DNA of 64,000 nt from Desulfurococcales archaeon. GTDB taxonomy: Archaea; Thermoproteota; Thermoprotei_A; Sulfolobales; NBVN01. Position numbers and translations under genes: made by a program. Below the pieces are notes generated by a model. The model did no database searches. It worked only from the letters and a program-made list of their open reading frames with translations, and had not been told where the DNA came from. Of this stretch, positions 26,564 through 35,602 are shown piece after piece. The stretch spans positions 18,226 to 82,225 of the forward strand of contig JALSOX010000025.1 in assembly GCA_026986255.1 (NCBI GenBank). Direction: 5' to 3'. Numbering within the stretch: the first letter of the stretch is position 1; each line of letters opens with the position of its first letter.

Positions 26564-27627
26564 AAACTAAGGTACCTACTCGGGTTAGAGCCATGGGCAG
26601 AAGGTTCTGCGTGCGTTGCGGCCGGGAAGAGGGGCCTGACACTCCCATAATAGACGGTTTATGCCCGAAATGCTTCATTAAGGAAAGAGGGATACTAGAA
26701 TTACCGACGAAGATACGGGTAACTATATGCCCCGCATGTGGGGCACTTCACATACACGGAGACTGGGTTCGCGTAGGGGAAAGCGTGGAGGACGCTATTG
26801 AGTACTTCATAAATGAAACCATAGTGAAAAGACATAACATTTACCCTGGGCTAGAGAATGTGAAGGTAAAAGTTGTGAGGATAGATTCCGGAATGATTCA
26901 CCTACGCATAGTAGCTCGCCACAAAGACATAAGCCTATCTCAGAACGCCGTAACCCATGTAGAGCTACATAAGAAGCTCTGCCCTCCATGCTTACGTAGC
27001 CGTAGTGGAAGCTATGAAGCCTTGCTTCAAATAAGGACCGTAGCGCCTCTGAGGTTTGACGTGATGCGTGACATAGGTAGCAGGTTAGCTAAGGTTAAGG
27101 AATTCAGGGAAAGCATCGTTGAGATTAAGGAGCATAAGGATGGTGTGGACGTTAAGTTAAGTAACCAAGCGATCGGGCGCTACGTAGCAAATATACTGAA
27201 AAGAGAGTATGCCGCGAAGATAACCATGACGTGGGAGAACACGGGATACTTAGGTGGAAAACGCAGGAGCAAGCTAACTATTTCGGCCAGACTACCAGGT
27301 CTGGTCTCAGGTGACATCATAGAGTACGAAGGAGAACCCGCCGAAGTTATGAAGTTGAGGAAGGGGAGAGTAATAATTAAAAGATTAAGCGATGGTAAGG
27401 TCGTGTCACTCAGGCATGATGACATATGGAAAGGTGATTTCAGGTACTTAAACGAGAAGGACTATGCTATCCTTGACGGGAGAATACTGAACTACGAGGG
27501 AGGGAAGACCGTCGTTCAGGCCACGGGCTCAGGCAATATATACTTCATTAAATCCCCGAGAATACTCAACCTCGGATCACGTGTAAAAATACTAATTTAT
27601 AAGGGTAAGGCATACCTACTCATATAG
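26560..27627 (+). CDS. nmd3: Nmd3-like ribosome-associated protein
   Basis: 355 residues from GTG 26560. Two zinc-binding treble motifs: CVRCG/CPKC near residues 18-37 and CPACG/CPPC near residues 55 and 145. The middle and C-terminal beta domains match eukaryotic Nmd3, the 60S export adaptor; in archaea it probably acts in large-subunit maturation. It abuts the aIF1A gene. Confidence 0.92.
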   Translation: MKTKVPTRVRAMGRRFCVRCGREEGPDTPIIDGLCPKCFIKERGILELPTKIRVTICPACGALHIHGDWVRVGESVEDAIEYFINETIVKRHNIYPGLENVKVKVVRIDSGMIHLRIVARHKDISLSQNAVTHVELHKKLCPPCLRSRSGSYEALLQIRTVAPLRFDVMRDIGSRLAKVKEFRESIVEIKEHKDGVDVKLSNQAIGRYVANILKREYAAKITMTWENTGYLGGKRRSKLTISARLPGLVSGDIIEYEGEPAEVMKLRKGRVIIKRLSDGKVVSLRHDDIWKGDFRYLNEKDYAILDGRILNYEGGKTVVQATGSGNIYFIKSPRILNLGSRVKILIYKGKAYLLI

Positions 27628-27981
27628 GTGGAGGGGGAAGTGGCTAAAGGGAAGAAAAAGAAAAAGGCCCGGCATGAGGAGAGTGAGGAGCTTCTCTTAC
27701 CGACAGAGGAAGGGCAGGTACTTTGTGTGGTCACAGACATTATCGGGGGCAACTACGTGAAGGTATTCTGTATGGATGGTAAGGAGAGGATGGCTAGGAT
27801 ACCCGGCAAGTTACGGCGTAGAATGTGGATAAACAAGAAGGACATAGTATTATTAGGTGTTTGGGAATTCCGTGATGACCGTGGTGACGTACTGTACAGG
27901 TACACCCGCGATGAAAAGAAGAAACTTCTAGAGCAGGGGTATCTGGACCCCGCGCTTCTCGAATATGAGGGTGAGTTCTAA
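27628..27981 (+). CDS. eif1a: Translation initiation factor aIF1A
   Basis: 117 residues: lysine-rich N-terminal tail, OB fold (GQVLCVVTDIIGGNYVKVFCMDGKERMARIPGKLRRRMWI) and a short helical tail. It binds the A site of the small subunit during initiation. GTG 27628 immediately follows nmd3; GTG 27640 is an alternative start. Confidence 0.95.
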   Translation: MEGEVAKGKKKKKARHEESEELLLPTEEGQVLCVVTDIIGGNYVKVFCMDGKERMARIPGKLRRRMWINKKDIVLLGVWEFRDDRGDVLYRYTRDEKKKLLEQGYLDPALLEYEGEF

Positions 27982-28073
27982 TAGCGCGGAAAGACATAGA
28001 TAGGTTTCTGGATGAGTACTACAGGATAACAGGTAAGGAGAGACGAGAGGTAGATAAGGACTTATTTGAAACC

Positions 28074-28802
28074 GTGGAGGAGGTTTTCGATGTCGCCACC
28101 GTAAAATCATTGCTGGACTTAGTTCGAAAAGGCGTGCTTTACGAGTTAAAGGGGGTAGTGAGCGCTGGAAAAGAGGCTCGGGTTTACTGGGGGGTTTCGC
28201 CCAAGGGTGAGGACTTAGCGGTTAAGATATACTTAACAGCGACAGCGGAGTTCAAGAAAGGCATGTTAAAATATATAATCGGTGATCCGAGGTTCGATTC
28301 CTACATACCTAAATCGACCAGGAAACTCATGGTGTTATGGGCGCGGAAGGAATTCAAGAACTACAAACTATTATATAATGCGGGTGTTTCTGTCCCGGAA
28401 CCTATAGCACAGCATGACAATATCCTAGTGCTTCAGTTCATTGGAGAGAAGGGGGTGAGGGCACCACTCCTTAAAGAGGTAATCCTAGATAGTAAAGAGT
28501 TTGAAAGGATCTTCTGGGCCGTGCTTGATGACATACGCAAAGCGTACAGGGGCGCGCGTTTAGTTCATGGTGACCTCAGTGAATACAACATAATGGTGTG
28601 GCGAGGTAAGCACTACATAATCGACGTGAGTCAAGCTGTAAAGATAAGTCACCCCCACGCCATGGAATTACTGGTCAGGGATCTAAGGAATATCAAGCGC
28701 TTCTTCAGCGACGAGGTAGGTATTAATACTCCAGATATAAGGGAGATGTTTAGGTTTGTAACAGGTGAGGATCTAAAGGGATACCTAGCACTGATTTCTT
28801 AA
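28074..28802 (+). CDS. rio1: RIO1-type serine kinase
   Basis: 242 residues or more. RIO kinase motifs: the flexible ATP loop SAGKEARVYWG, catalytic HGDLSEYNIM near residue 163 and metal-binding IDVSQAV near residue 182. RIO1 acts in late small-subunit maturation. GTG 28074 is the first standard start, but the same frame is open back to 27975 and encodes a family-like helical N-terminus (DIDRFLDEYYRITGKE) with no ATG, GTG or TTG. A rare ATA start at 27981, touching the aIF1A stop, would add 31 residues. Confidence 0.93.
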   Translation: MEEVFDVATVKSLLDLVRKGVLYELKGVVSAGKEARVYWGVSPKGEDLAVKIYLTATAEFKKGMLKYIIGDPRFDSYIPKSTRKLMVLWARKEFKNYKLLYNAGVSVPEPIAQHDNILVLQFIGEKGVRAPLLKEVILDSKEFERIFWAVLDDIRKAYRGARLVHGDLSEYNIMVWRGKHYIIDVSQAVKISHPHAMELLVRDLRNIKRFFSDEVGINTPDIREMFRFVTGEDLKGYLALIS

Positions 28803-28836
28803 TCTGTGGAGTCATTTTTAGTGTAGAGGTGGGAGT

Positions 28837-29439
28837 GTGAGTCAAGAAGGGGACTTAACGCCAGGAGCGACCAGGCTCTACCTAAGAATTCCAGTGGATA
28901 GGATAGGTGCACTAATCGGTGAAGGCGGCAGAGTACTACGGGAACTAGAGGCCAGGACCAGCACAAAAATCACGGTGGATAGCACGAATGGTGCAGTAAT
29001 AATAGAGCCGGCCACACCTGCAACCCGGGTCGACAGGCTACTCAAGGCCAGAGACTTCATAAGAGCGGTCGCAGCCGGCGTGTCTCCTGAGAAAGCGTGG
29101 AGGGTTCTCGAGGAGGATCAGGTATTAATGATAATAGACCTAAAGGAGGTAATCGGGGAATCGCCTAATCACCTCAAGAGAATTAAAGGAAGGCTAATCG
29201 GTGAGAAAGGGAAAGCGCGGAGAAACATAGAGCAAATGACCGGCACCACAATAAACATCGGTCGGGACAAGGTAGTTATAATAGGGGACTACGAGAGCGC
29301 GCAGGTCGCCAGAGAGGCGCTCGAAATGTTAATTCAAGGACGTAAGCACTCCACCGTTTACAAATACATTGACAGACTCATGAGGGAAGTTAAGAGAAGG
29401 AGAATGACGGAGTACTGGAGCTTCAATCCATTCGAGTAA
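28837..29439 (+). CDS. KH-domain protein, archaeal Dim2/Pno1-like
   Basis: 200 residues from GTG 28837 after GGTGGGAG. Two KH domains: IGALIGEGGRVLRELE near residues 22-37 and the GRLIGEKGKARRNIEQ motif near residues 127-142. Dim2/Pno1 binds near the 3' end of small-subunit rRNA and works with RIO1; archaeal Dim2 also interacts with aIF2 alpha. The position after rio1 is conserved in archaea. Confidence 0.93.
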   Translation: MSQEGDLTPGATRLYLRIPVDRIGALIGEGGRVLRELEARTSTKITVDSTNGAVIIEPATPATRVDRLLKARDFIRAVAAGVSPEKAWRVLEEDQVLMIIDLKEVIGESPNHLKRIKGRLIGEKGKARRNIEQMTGTTINIGRDKVVIIGDYESAQVAREALEMLIQGRKHSTVYKYIDRLMREVKRRRMTEYWSFNPFE

Positions 29440-29471
29440 TAATAACTGTGAGACATTCGATATTAGAGAGA

Positions 29472-29551
29472 AGTGAAGTAATGATGAGTTAAGGAAAGGA
29501 TCCCCTAGCTGAGCCTCACGCTATGATGTGGGGCCAAAGCGCTGAACACTG
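29472..29551 (+). ncRNA. Box C/D sRNA (rRNA 2'-O-methylation guide)
   Basis: Archaeal-type layout: box C ATGATGA (29481-29487), box D' CTGA (29509-29512), box C' ATGATGT (29523-29529) and box D CTGA (29542-29545). The C'-D spacing is 12 bases, the archaeal norm, and AGTG/CACT flanks can form a short terminal stem. The guide before D is GGGGCCAAAGCG; the other ends CCCCTAG before D'. Targets not determined. It lies in the otherwise empty gap between the KH gene and tRNA-Trp. Confidence 0.75.
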
Positions 29552-29700
29552 TTAGCTCCCTCCGCGCTAGTTGAGTGTAATAGTTCCAAAATTCTAACGT
29601 AAGTTACCCTACAGTTAGGTATCCATAGGGTAGGTAGGTCTTAGGGATATAGTGGAAAGGTTAGGAGCCTTAGGAGCCCTTTGCCCCACTTAGGGTGTGG

Positions 29701-29851
29701 TGGGCCCGGGGGGATTTGAACCCCCGACCTACGGGTCTCTCCCAGGGGATTCTTCATGTCATCCCTCACTAGGTCCGCAGACCCGTAGCACTGGACTGGA
29801 GCTCCGGCCCCCGAGGGGGTCCGCCGCTCTGCCTGGCTGAGCCACGGGCCC
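29701..29851 (-). tRNA. tRNA-Trp (CCA) with two introns
   Basis: Minus strand: acceptor GGGCCCG/CGGGCCC, discriminator A, encoded CCA (29698-29700). Removing an 18-nt segment (29803-29820, itself a CCCCC/GGGGG hairpin) and a 59-nt segment (29737-29795) gives anticodon stem GCGGG/CCCGT with loop CTCCAGA, anticodon CCA. The introns would sit at 30/31 and at the canonical 37/38. T-arm GGGGGTTCAAATCCCCC. The exact ends of the first intron are inferred from restoring the stem. Confidence 0.8.
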
Positions 29852-29936
29852 ACCAGAGGTCATCCACATAGTCTCGTGAAAATGTGTTCTCAGAGAGCTT
29901 TTAATCCTTATCCGTCATGAAAAGGTGGAGTGGAAG

Positions 29937-30086
29937 ATGACGTCGTGGAGACTTAGGTGCACTAAATGTGGTTCTGTCTGGATTCTTAAGGTCAGCTATA
30001 ACATAAGCGACATGGATAAGATCTATCATTACTGCCCGAAATGCAAGAAAAACACGTTTCACGAGATCCTTGAGAGATTGGACTAA
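29937..30086 (+). CDS. Small zinc-ribbon protein (49 aa)
   Basis: 49 codons from ATG 29937 after GGTGGAGTGG. CTKCG near residue 8 and CPKCKK near residue 33 form two CxxC knuckles of a zinc ribbon. Small zinc-ribbon proteins of this kind are common in archaea and often associate with RNA or RNA polymerase; no specific function can be given. It is transcribed away from tRNA-Trp. Confidence 0.75.
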   Translation: MTSWRLRCTKCGSVWILKVSYNISDMDKIYHYCPKCKKNTFHEILERLD

Positions 30087-30175
30087 CACCCATAGTTAAA
30101 TTAGTTGGTCAGTGGAGGTGCATTAACATCATTTAATCAGTCCGGCAACGCTCATCATTCACTCATTCATTAAAA

Positions 30176-31852
30176 CTACTCGTAGATATATGGGCATGTC
30201 GCCTTTACTGCTCTTACTAAGTCATCTACACTCATGGATCTCTGAATACCTTCGACACGCATACGTACGTTAACCGTTCCGGAAAGCGCTTCCCTATCGC
30301 CGACCACAACTATGTACGGCACCCATTCCCTACCCGCATCACGTATCCTCCTGCCTAAACTAATGTTCCTTGCATCAACATCAGCTCGAATACCCTCATT
30401 AACTAGTCTACTACGCACCTTCTCAGCGTAGTCTCGATGTTCGGGCTTCACGGGGATTACGCAGACTTGGACAGGGGACATGCACGCAGGAATATAAGGT
30501 GTTTTACCGGAATTCATCCTCTGTAGGGCATTACTGAAGAAGATGGTGTAGATTAGCCTTAGGAAGGGGCCAGTGAGAGTTGATGCTGCTGCCACGGATG
30601 AGGATGAGTCGCTTGAACGTAGGAGCGTTGCGGAAGTTAGCGGAATACGTGTTTTGCCAAGCGTGGTGGTTAGGGTTACTTCAAGGAATTCACTGTCATT
30701 AGTATCGCAAGCCACACCTATAGTCCGCGCTATCCCTAACTTACCAAGAACTTCCCTTACAAGGTTTTTCTTGCCGATCACTACGGCTATTAACTCAATG
30801 CCCATGCATTTCGTAAGTACTTCAGCAACGATGTTGATAATACTAGCCACTGAACTCAGTGCTTTAGAAGTGTCGCGAAGCACCTGAATGAAGATCGGGG
30901 CGGTGTCGGAGGATAATGGATCACCTCCTTTATCATATACCGTATCCCCTACCCACGAGACCTCAGTCAACAATGCTTCATTCTCTACATCATTTATTAT
31001 GCCTGACTCCTTCATGTTGAAGTATACGGAGGAGCATAATGCGTGTAAGTCCGTTCCTAGTCCTTCCCTAGTCACTATGTAACCTCCTAGCGACGTTACC
31101 TTACTTAACGTTGTTATTCCTCCTACCTGTTGAATGATCTTCTCGTTAAGCCTACGTATTTCGGCAACGATAATTTCACCTTTGCCTAGGAAGTTCCGGT
31201 TAAGCACCCCGAACTTACTAGTGAGTAGGCGCACCTTACTCATATAGCCCCTATCCAAGGTGTTCTTTCCAGCACTCATGAGTTGCTCAAGCAGGTTGAC
31301 CACATTAACGTACTTGGCTGTGCTAGGTTCTAAAAGTTGTAAGTCATTATCCTCCTTTAAGAGAATATCACACTTTAGCTGCTCGATCAGCCTCGAGGGT
31401 TTCAAAGAAACCAATGCGCTACTTACGTGGTACTCTCTTGAAAGTTCCGATAATGGGTGCCCGTAGCAAGCTATTTTGAAGGCTTTATACCAACCGAAGG
31501 GTGCCCGCATAATACTTACGTCAGTACAGATCCCTCTTAAGGTGGTTTCAAGATCCTTAAGGATTCTCAGGGCGCACTTAGCCTTAGCTAGATTACTTGA
31601 AAGGTGAGCATATGGGTAAAGCACGATGTTATCTGCCTTAACGTTATGTGCGTGGCGGCATATGTCCTGCGCGATGTTCGAGAGGTGCTCCTGCGATGCG
31701 TTGCAGTCATCTTGCTCGACAGCTGTGAAAACAACCAGTGCGTTCCGCACACAGACATGCTCCCTTCCCTTAATACTTCCCTCAGCCTCATGGACTGCCC
31801 TAGATTTCACATCATATGAGAAATCCTCAGCATGAATCAGGAGGACCCTCAT
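30176..31852 (-). CDS. thrS-ed: Editing-type threonyl-tRNA synthetase (ThrRS-ed)
   Basis: 558 residues. The N-terminus (about 1-145) is the archaeal ThrRS editing domain, starting MRVLLIHAEDFSY, homologous to D-aminoacyl-tRNA deacylase, which removes serine from tRNA-Thr. The C-terminus (about 455-558) is the anticodon-binding domain (VCVIPVKPEHRDYA, SLGRRIRDAGREWVPYIVVVGD). The middle is a degenerate class II catalytic region in which I cannot find the motif 2 and motif 3 arginines or zinc ligands. Crenarchaea such as Aeropyrum split charging and editing between two ThrRS proteins; this is the editing partner. Confidence 0.88.
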   Translation of the reverse strand: MRVLLIHAEDFSYDVKSRAVHEAEGSIKGREHVCVRNALVVFTAVEQDDCNASQEHLSNIAQDICRHAHNVKADNIVLYPYAHLSSNLAKAKCALRILKDLETTLRGICTDVSIMRAPFGWYKAFKIACYGHPLSELSREYHVSSALVSLKPSRLIEQLKCDILLKEDNDLQLLEPSTAKYVNVVNLLEQLMSAGKNTLDRGYMSKVRLLTSKFGVLNRNFLGKGEIIVAEIRRLNEKIIQQVGGITTLSKVTSLGGYIVTREGLGTDLHALCSSVYFNMKESGIINDVENEALLTEVSWVGDTVYDKGGDPLSSDTAPIFIQVLRDTSKALSSVASIINIVAEVLTKCMGIELIAVVIGKKNLVREVLGKLGIARTIGVACDTNDSEFLEVTLTTTLGKTRIPLTSATLLRSSDSSSSVAAASTLTGPFLRLIYTIFFSNALQRMNSGKTPYIPACMSPVQVCVIPVKPEHRDYAEKVRSRLVNEGIRADVDARNISLGRRIRDAGREWVPYIVVVGDREALSGTVNVRMRVEGIQRSMSVDDLVRAVKATCPYIYE

Positions 31853-31981
31853 TCTCTAGCCTCTATCACCTCTTGAGTCATGGCGTATAAAAATGAGTAA
31901 GGCAAACGTAATACTGCATATGATCATACCCTAGCACTAGGTAATATCGAGTACTGCACGTGAGGCTCAGCCCCACGCCTA

Positions 31982-31993
31982 CAAAACTTAATA
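31982..31993 (+). promoter_or_regulatory. TATA box for radA
   Basis: CAAAACTTAATA, about 38-49 bases upstream of the radA ATG at 32031. Confidence 0.45.
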
Positions 31994-32030
31994 GCCTAGA
32001 GAAAGGGTTTCAACTGGTGTAGAGAGGGTA

Positions 32031-32996
32031 ATGGAGGAGGCCGAAACTGAAAGAAAAGTCAAGAGCTTAGAGGACCTAGGTTTAAGCCCATCACTACTTA
32101 GGAAATTATCCGAAGCTGGATACAAGACGTTGGAGGCACTCGCAGTAGCTAACGTTAGCGAGTTGGCAAGCGTTGTTGGGATACCGACACCAACAGCGCA
32201 GAGGATAGTCAATAAGGCTAGGGAGGCACTTGGCCTGAGGTTTAAGACGGCTCTCGAGCTGAAGAGGGAAAGGATGAATTTAGGCAGGATAACCACCGGG
32301 TCTAGGCGCCTTGACGAACTGCTTGGAGGCGGCGTGGAAACGAAAACCATAACGGAATTCTTCGGGGAGTTCGGAAGCGGGAAAACTAACATTTGTCATC
32401 AGCTCTCAGTGAATGTGCAGCTTCCTAGAGAGAAAGGTGGGTTAGAGGGTAAGGCCCTGTATATTGATACTGAGGGGACGTTTAGGTGGGAACGCATAGA
32501 GGCGATGGCTAGGGGCTTAGGGCTAGACCCGGATAAGGTGATGGAGAACATAATCTGGGCTAGGGCATTAAGCACAGATCACCAGATGGCAATCGTGAAG
32601 GAGGCAATGGAGCTCATACCTAAGGAGAACATCAAATTAGTTGTTGTGGACTCCGTCATGAGCCACTTCAGGGCCGAGTACCCAGGCAGGGAGAACTTAG
32701 CTACTCGGCAACAGAAACTTAACAGACACCTACACCAATTAGCCAGGATAGCGGACATATATGACGTTGCCGTGGTCGTAACTAACCAAGTCATGGCCAA
32801 ACCAGACGTATTCTACGGTGACCCAACGCAGGCTGTAGGGGGCCACGTCCTAGCCCACGCGCCAGGCGTTAGGGTGCAACTAAGGAAGGGCAGGGGCAAC
32901 AGAAGAATAGCTAGGGTGGTTGACGCACCACACTTACCTGAGGGCGAGGCAGTTTTCGTGATCACCGACGTTGGTATCAGGGATATTGAGGAGTGA
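32031..32996 (+). CDS. radA: DNA repair and recombination protein RadA
   Basis: 321 residues. N-terminal helix-hairpin-helix domain (about 10-68), then a RecA core: Walker A GEFGSGKT at about 112-119, Walker B KLVVVDSV near residue 206, and the GGHVLAH L2-loop region. RadA forms filaments on single-stranded DNA for strand exchange. The polymerization motif FKTA is at about 71-74. The downstream peptidase gene follows within five bases. Confidence 0.97.
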   Translation: MEEAETERKVKSLEDLGLSPSLLRKLSEAGYKTLEALAVANVSELASVVGIPTPTAQRIVNKAREALGLRFKTALELKRERMNLGRITTGSRRLDELLGGGVETKTITEFFGEFGSGKTNICHQLSVNVQLPREKGGLEGKALYIDTEGTFRWERIEAMARGLGLDPDKVMENIIWARALSTDHQMAIVKEAMELIPKENIKLVVVDSVMSHFRAEYPGRENLATRQQKLNRHLHQLARIADIYDVAVVVTNQVMAKPDVFYGDPTQAVGGHVLAHAPGVRVQLRKGRGNRRIARVVDAPHLPEGEAVFVITDVGIRDIEE

Positions 32997-33000
32997 AGTT

Positions 33001-33726
33001 TTGTGGATCGGATTCAAGACACTGATAGTGGCATCCATCCTAGTCACGCTTACGTACGCATCTTACAGAGACATTAAGTATAGGGACATACCGGAAGTAA
33101 CTTGGGTACCGGCAATAATTACATCCGTGATAATTAACATTCTTTCAGGGAAGTACGACCCCTTGCACACGGCCCTTTCCATGTTTCCTGTTCTTATAGT
33201 CTTCGTGATGTCTTTGCTGGGCATGATCGGTGGTGCGGACTTCCTTGCCCTACTGATGATAGCGCTCGCACACCCACAGTTCCTCGTGTTCCCGATATCA
33301 TTGCTCACGCTATTATACTCCCTACTAATACCTCTAGGCTTAATGATGTACTACGCTCTATGCAACACCCTCCTCTACAAACCGCTCCTCAAAAAGGTAA
33401 GATGTAAGGAGGGCAGGAAGGCGTACCTAATATTCTTCGGGAGACCTATGAATGTCAAAGAAATGCTAGAGAAGAAGTTTACGTACCCGCTCACCATTCC
33501 AGTAGGTAAAGGAGAGTTTATATGTCGGCCATCCTTTTCTGACGATGATGAGGAAGAGGAACGCATTAAAGAACGCATTAAAGGGGCTATCGCAAAAGGA
33601 GAAATTCAAAGCGACGAGGAAATATGGGTTACACCCGGCTTACCGCACGTAGTGTTCTTCTTCATAGGGTACGTACTGGCGCTCCTCACACCGCAGCACT
33701 ACATAATGACGTTATTGACGCACTAA
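33001..33726 (+). CDS. pibD: Prepilin/prearchaellin peptidase (A24, PibD/ArlK-like)
   Basis: About 241 residues from TTG 33001, four bases after GAGGAGTGA; an upstream TTG at 32971 overlaps radA and is less likely. Aspartic protease motifs are DIKYRDIPE near residue 22 and GGADF near residue 79 (the GxGD-type site). Five or six membrane helices plus a large acidic cytoplasmic segment (DDDEEEE near residue 180). It cleaves class III signal peptides such as that of the archaellin here, from a locus 13 kb away. Confidence 0.9.
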   Translation: MWIGFKTLIVASILVTLTYASYRDIKYRDIPEVTWVPAIITSVIINILSGKYDPLHTALSMFPVLIVFVMSLLGMIGGADFLALLMIALAHPQFLVFPISLLTLLYSLLIPLGLMMYYALCNTLLYKPLLKKVRCKEGRKAYLIFFGRPMNVKEMLEKKFTYPLTIPVGKGEFICRPSFSDDDEEEERIKERIKGAIAKGEIQSDEEIWVTPGLPHVVFFFIGYVLALLTPQHYIMTLLTH

Positions 33727-33783
33727 CGGCAACGGAAACAAATAAACGCACCACGAACTATCATTACGCAGATGGTGAAAAGG

Positions 33784-34287
33784 ATGCGCGTACTATGGGC
33801 TCCTTGGAGAATGGCTTACGTAAAGAGCGCCAACAAAACCAAGACATGCATATTCTGTGAGGCCCTAAGGATGAGTGATGAGGAGGCTTTAGTGGTTTTC
33901 AGAGGCGAACACACCATAATTATGTTGAATAAGTTCCCGTACAATACAGCGCATGTCATGATCGCTCCTAAAAGGCACGTACCACGCCCGGACCTGCTAA
34001 CAGATGAGGAAGCCCTAGACATGCATAAGGCGTTAAGCATCACACTACGCGCGATAGATCGTGAATACGCGCCTCAAGGATACAATATAGGTCTAAACCT
34101 AGGTAGGGTAGCGGGAGCGGGGATTGAGTCCCACATGCACATACACGTCGTCCCCAGATGGTCTGGTGACTCGAACTACATGCCAATCACAGCAAGCACT
34201 AAAGTAATCCCTGAAGACCTACTAGTTACGTTCACGAGACTGAAGAAAGCATTCAGCGAAATACTCTCAGATGCCCGAAGCAGGTAA
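33784..34287 (+). CDS. HIT-family nucleotide hydrolase/transferase
   Basis: About 167 residues. Starts with LWAPWRMAYV and CIFC, and has the histidine triad HMHIHVVPRW near residue 118. This Fhit/Ap4A-phosphorylase-like branch acts on dinucleoside polyphosphates or adenylated compounds. ATG 33784 gives the conserved N-terminus; ATG 33772 is four codons earlier. It is unrelated in function to the flanking genes as far as I can see. Confidence 0.9.
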   Translation: MRVLWAPWRMAYVKSANKTKTCIFCEALRMSDEEALVVFRGEHTIIMLNKFPYNTAHVMIAPKRHVPRPDLLTDEEALDMHKALSITLRAIDREYAPQGYNIGLNLGRVAGAGIESHMHIHVVPRWSGDSNYMPITASTKVIPEDLLVTFTRLKKAFSEILSDARSR

Positions 34288-34368
34288 GCTTAATTGTTAC
34301 GTATCATCAATAACTTCATCCTAAATTACCTGCCACTACATCATTTACATTCCACGCGTGAAGTAATG

Positions 34369-34383
34369 ATTTATAATTAATAA
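34369..34383 (+). promoter_or_regulatory. TATA box for first carbamoyltransferase gene
   Basis: ATTTATAATTAATAA, 30-44 bases upstream of ATG 34413. Confidence 0.5.
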
Positions 34384-34412
34384 TGCGTGATTTACGATGA
34401 AGGTGTAATGTA

Positions 34413-35447
34413 ATGAGGAACTTTATAGCTGATCTCACAGGTAAGGACTTAATCACTACCCAAGACTGGGAGATAGAGGAACTAAATATCGCCATAGGGC
34501 TTGCGGAAGAGTTGAAGTGGAGGTACCACTACTTTGGGATAGATGAAATACCTAAACTACTAGAAAGAAAAACATTCTTCATGTTATTCTTCGCACCATC
34601 CACTAGGACTAGAGCAGCCTTCGAGGCGGCGATGACGTACTTGGGTGGTCACGCACAGTACATCGAATCAAGGCAGACCAGGGCGGGTGAAGGGGAGGCG
34701 GTTAAGGACATTGTAGCAATGTACGACAGATATGGTCACGGACTAGGTATAAGAATACTTGACAAAGCAATAGACTTCAAGCATGGCGTCGGCAACCAAC
34801 TAATAAGGGAGGCTGCAAAGCATGTTAAGATACCAGTAATAAATATGGCTGATGACCAGTTCCACCCGACACAAGCGCTAGCAGACTTCATGACCTTCAA
34901 GGAAAGGTTCCCCCACTACAAAGGCAAGAAATACGTGATAATGTGGGCGTACTCACCCCACATTAGAGGGCCATGCAGCATCAACGCAGACCTACTACTA
35001 TTCACGCGCATGGGAGTTGACGTCACGGTAGCCTACCCTCCGGGCTTCGATCTATACCCAGACATTGTTGAAACGGCGAAGAAGAACGCGGAGGCTAGCG
35101 GAGCGCACCTGGAATTCACGAACGACTACAAGGAAGCGCTGCGTGGCGCACATGCCGTGTTCCCAAGGAATTGGGCATCAAGGCAACTCCAAGAACTAGG
35201 TTACAGTAAGTTCGCTGAGGAAGAACTGAGAGTCTACGAGAAGTATAAGGACTGGAAGGTAACAGCTGAACTCATGGAGTTAATGGATAAGTCAGGCGTG
35301 TTGATGCACGTAATGCCCATAATGAGGGGTTACGAGGCAGACGATGACGTCGTGGATAGCCCAAGGTCAGTCCTGTACGAGCAGGCCGAGAACGGTTTAT
35401 GGACCAAGGCCGCCGTGCTAGCGCTCACGATGGCCAACATCAGGTAA
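34413..35447 (+). CDS. ygeW: YgeW-like knotted carbamoyltransferase
   Basis: 344 residues of the aspartate/ornithine carbamoyltransferase superfamily. Carbamoyl-phosphate site STRTR near residue 68, then HPTQALADFM near residue 150 and HVMP near residue 292. The long lysine- and aromatic-rich insertions and the AYSPHIRGP segment are like the knotted enzymes (YgeW, N-acetyl/N-succinylornithine carbamoyltransferases) rather than plain OTC. In E. coli, YgeW belongs to the anaerobic purine/urate cluster. It has its own promoter and is followed by a second carbamoyltransferase. Confidence 0.82.
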   Translation: MRNFIADLTGKDLITTQDWEIEELNIAIGLAEELKWRYHYFGIDEIPKLLERKTFFMLFFAPSTRTRAAFEAAMTYLGGHAQYIESRQTRAGEGEAVKDIVAMYDRYGHGLGIRILDKAIDFKHGVGNQLIREAAKHVKIPVINMADDQFHPTQALADFMTFKERFPHYKGKKYVIMWAYSPHIRGPCSINADLLLFTRMGVDVTVAYPPGFDLYPDIVETAKKNAEASGAHLEFTNDYKEALRGAHAVFPRNWASRQLQELGYSKFAEEELRVYEKYKDWKVTAELMELMDKSGVLMHVMPIMRGYEADDDVVDSPRSVLYEQAENGLWTKAAVLALTMANIR

Positions 35448-35562
35448 TGAACAAGTGGGGCTAACCGTCTAACGACACCGTTTTACGACAAGCAGTTAAA
35501 TTGCTTTAATTTTTTGCGATAAGAACTATGTGGCGATTCACTAAACACAATTAGCACATATT

Positions 35563-35575
35563 TTTTATTAAATAA
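35563..35575 (+). promoter_or_regulatory. TATA box for second carbamoyltransferase gene
   Basis: TTTTATTAAATAA, 28-40 bases upstream of ATG 35603; it suggests separate transcription of the second gene together with carbamate kinase. Confidence 0.5.
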
Positions 35576-35602
35576 GCATCCTAAGACACGAGGTAGTGCC
35601 TT

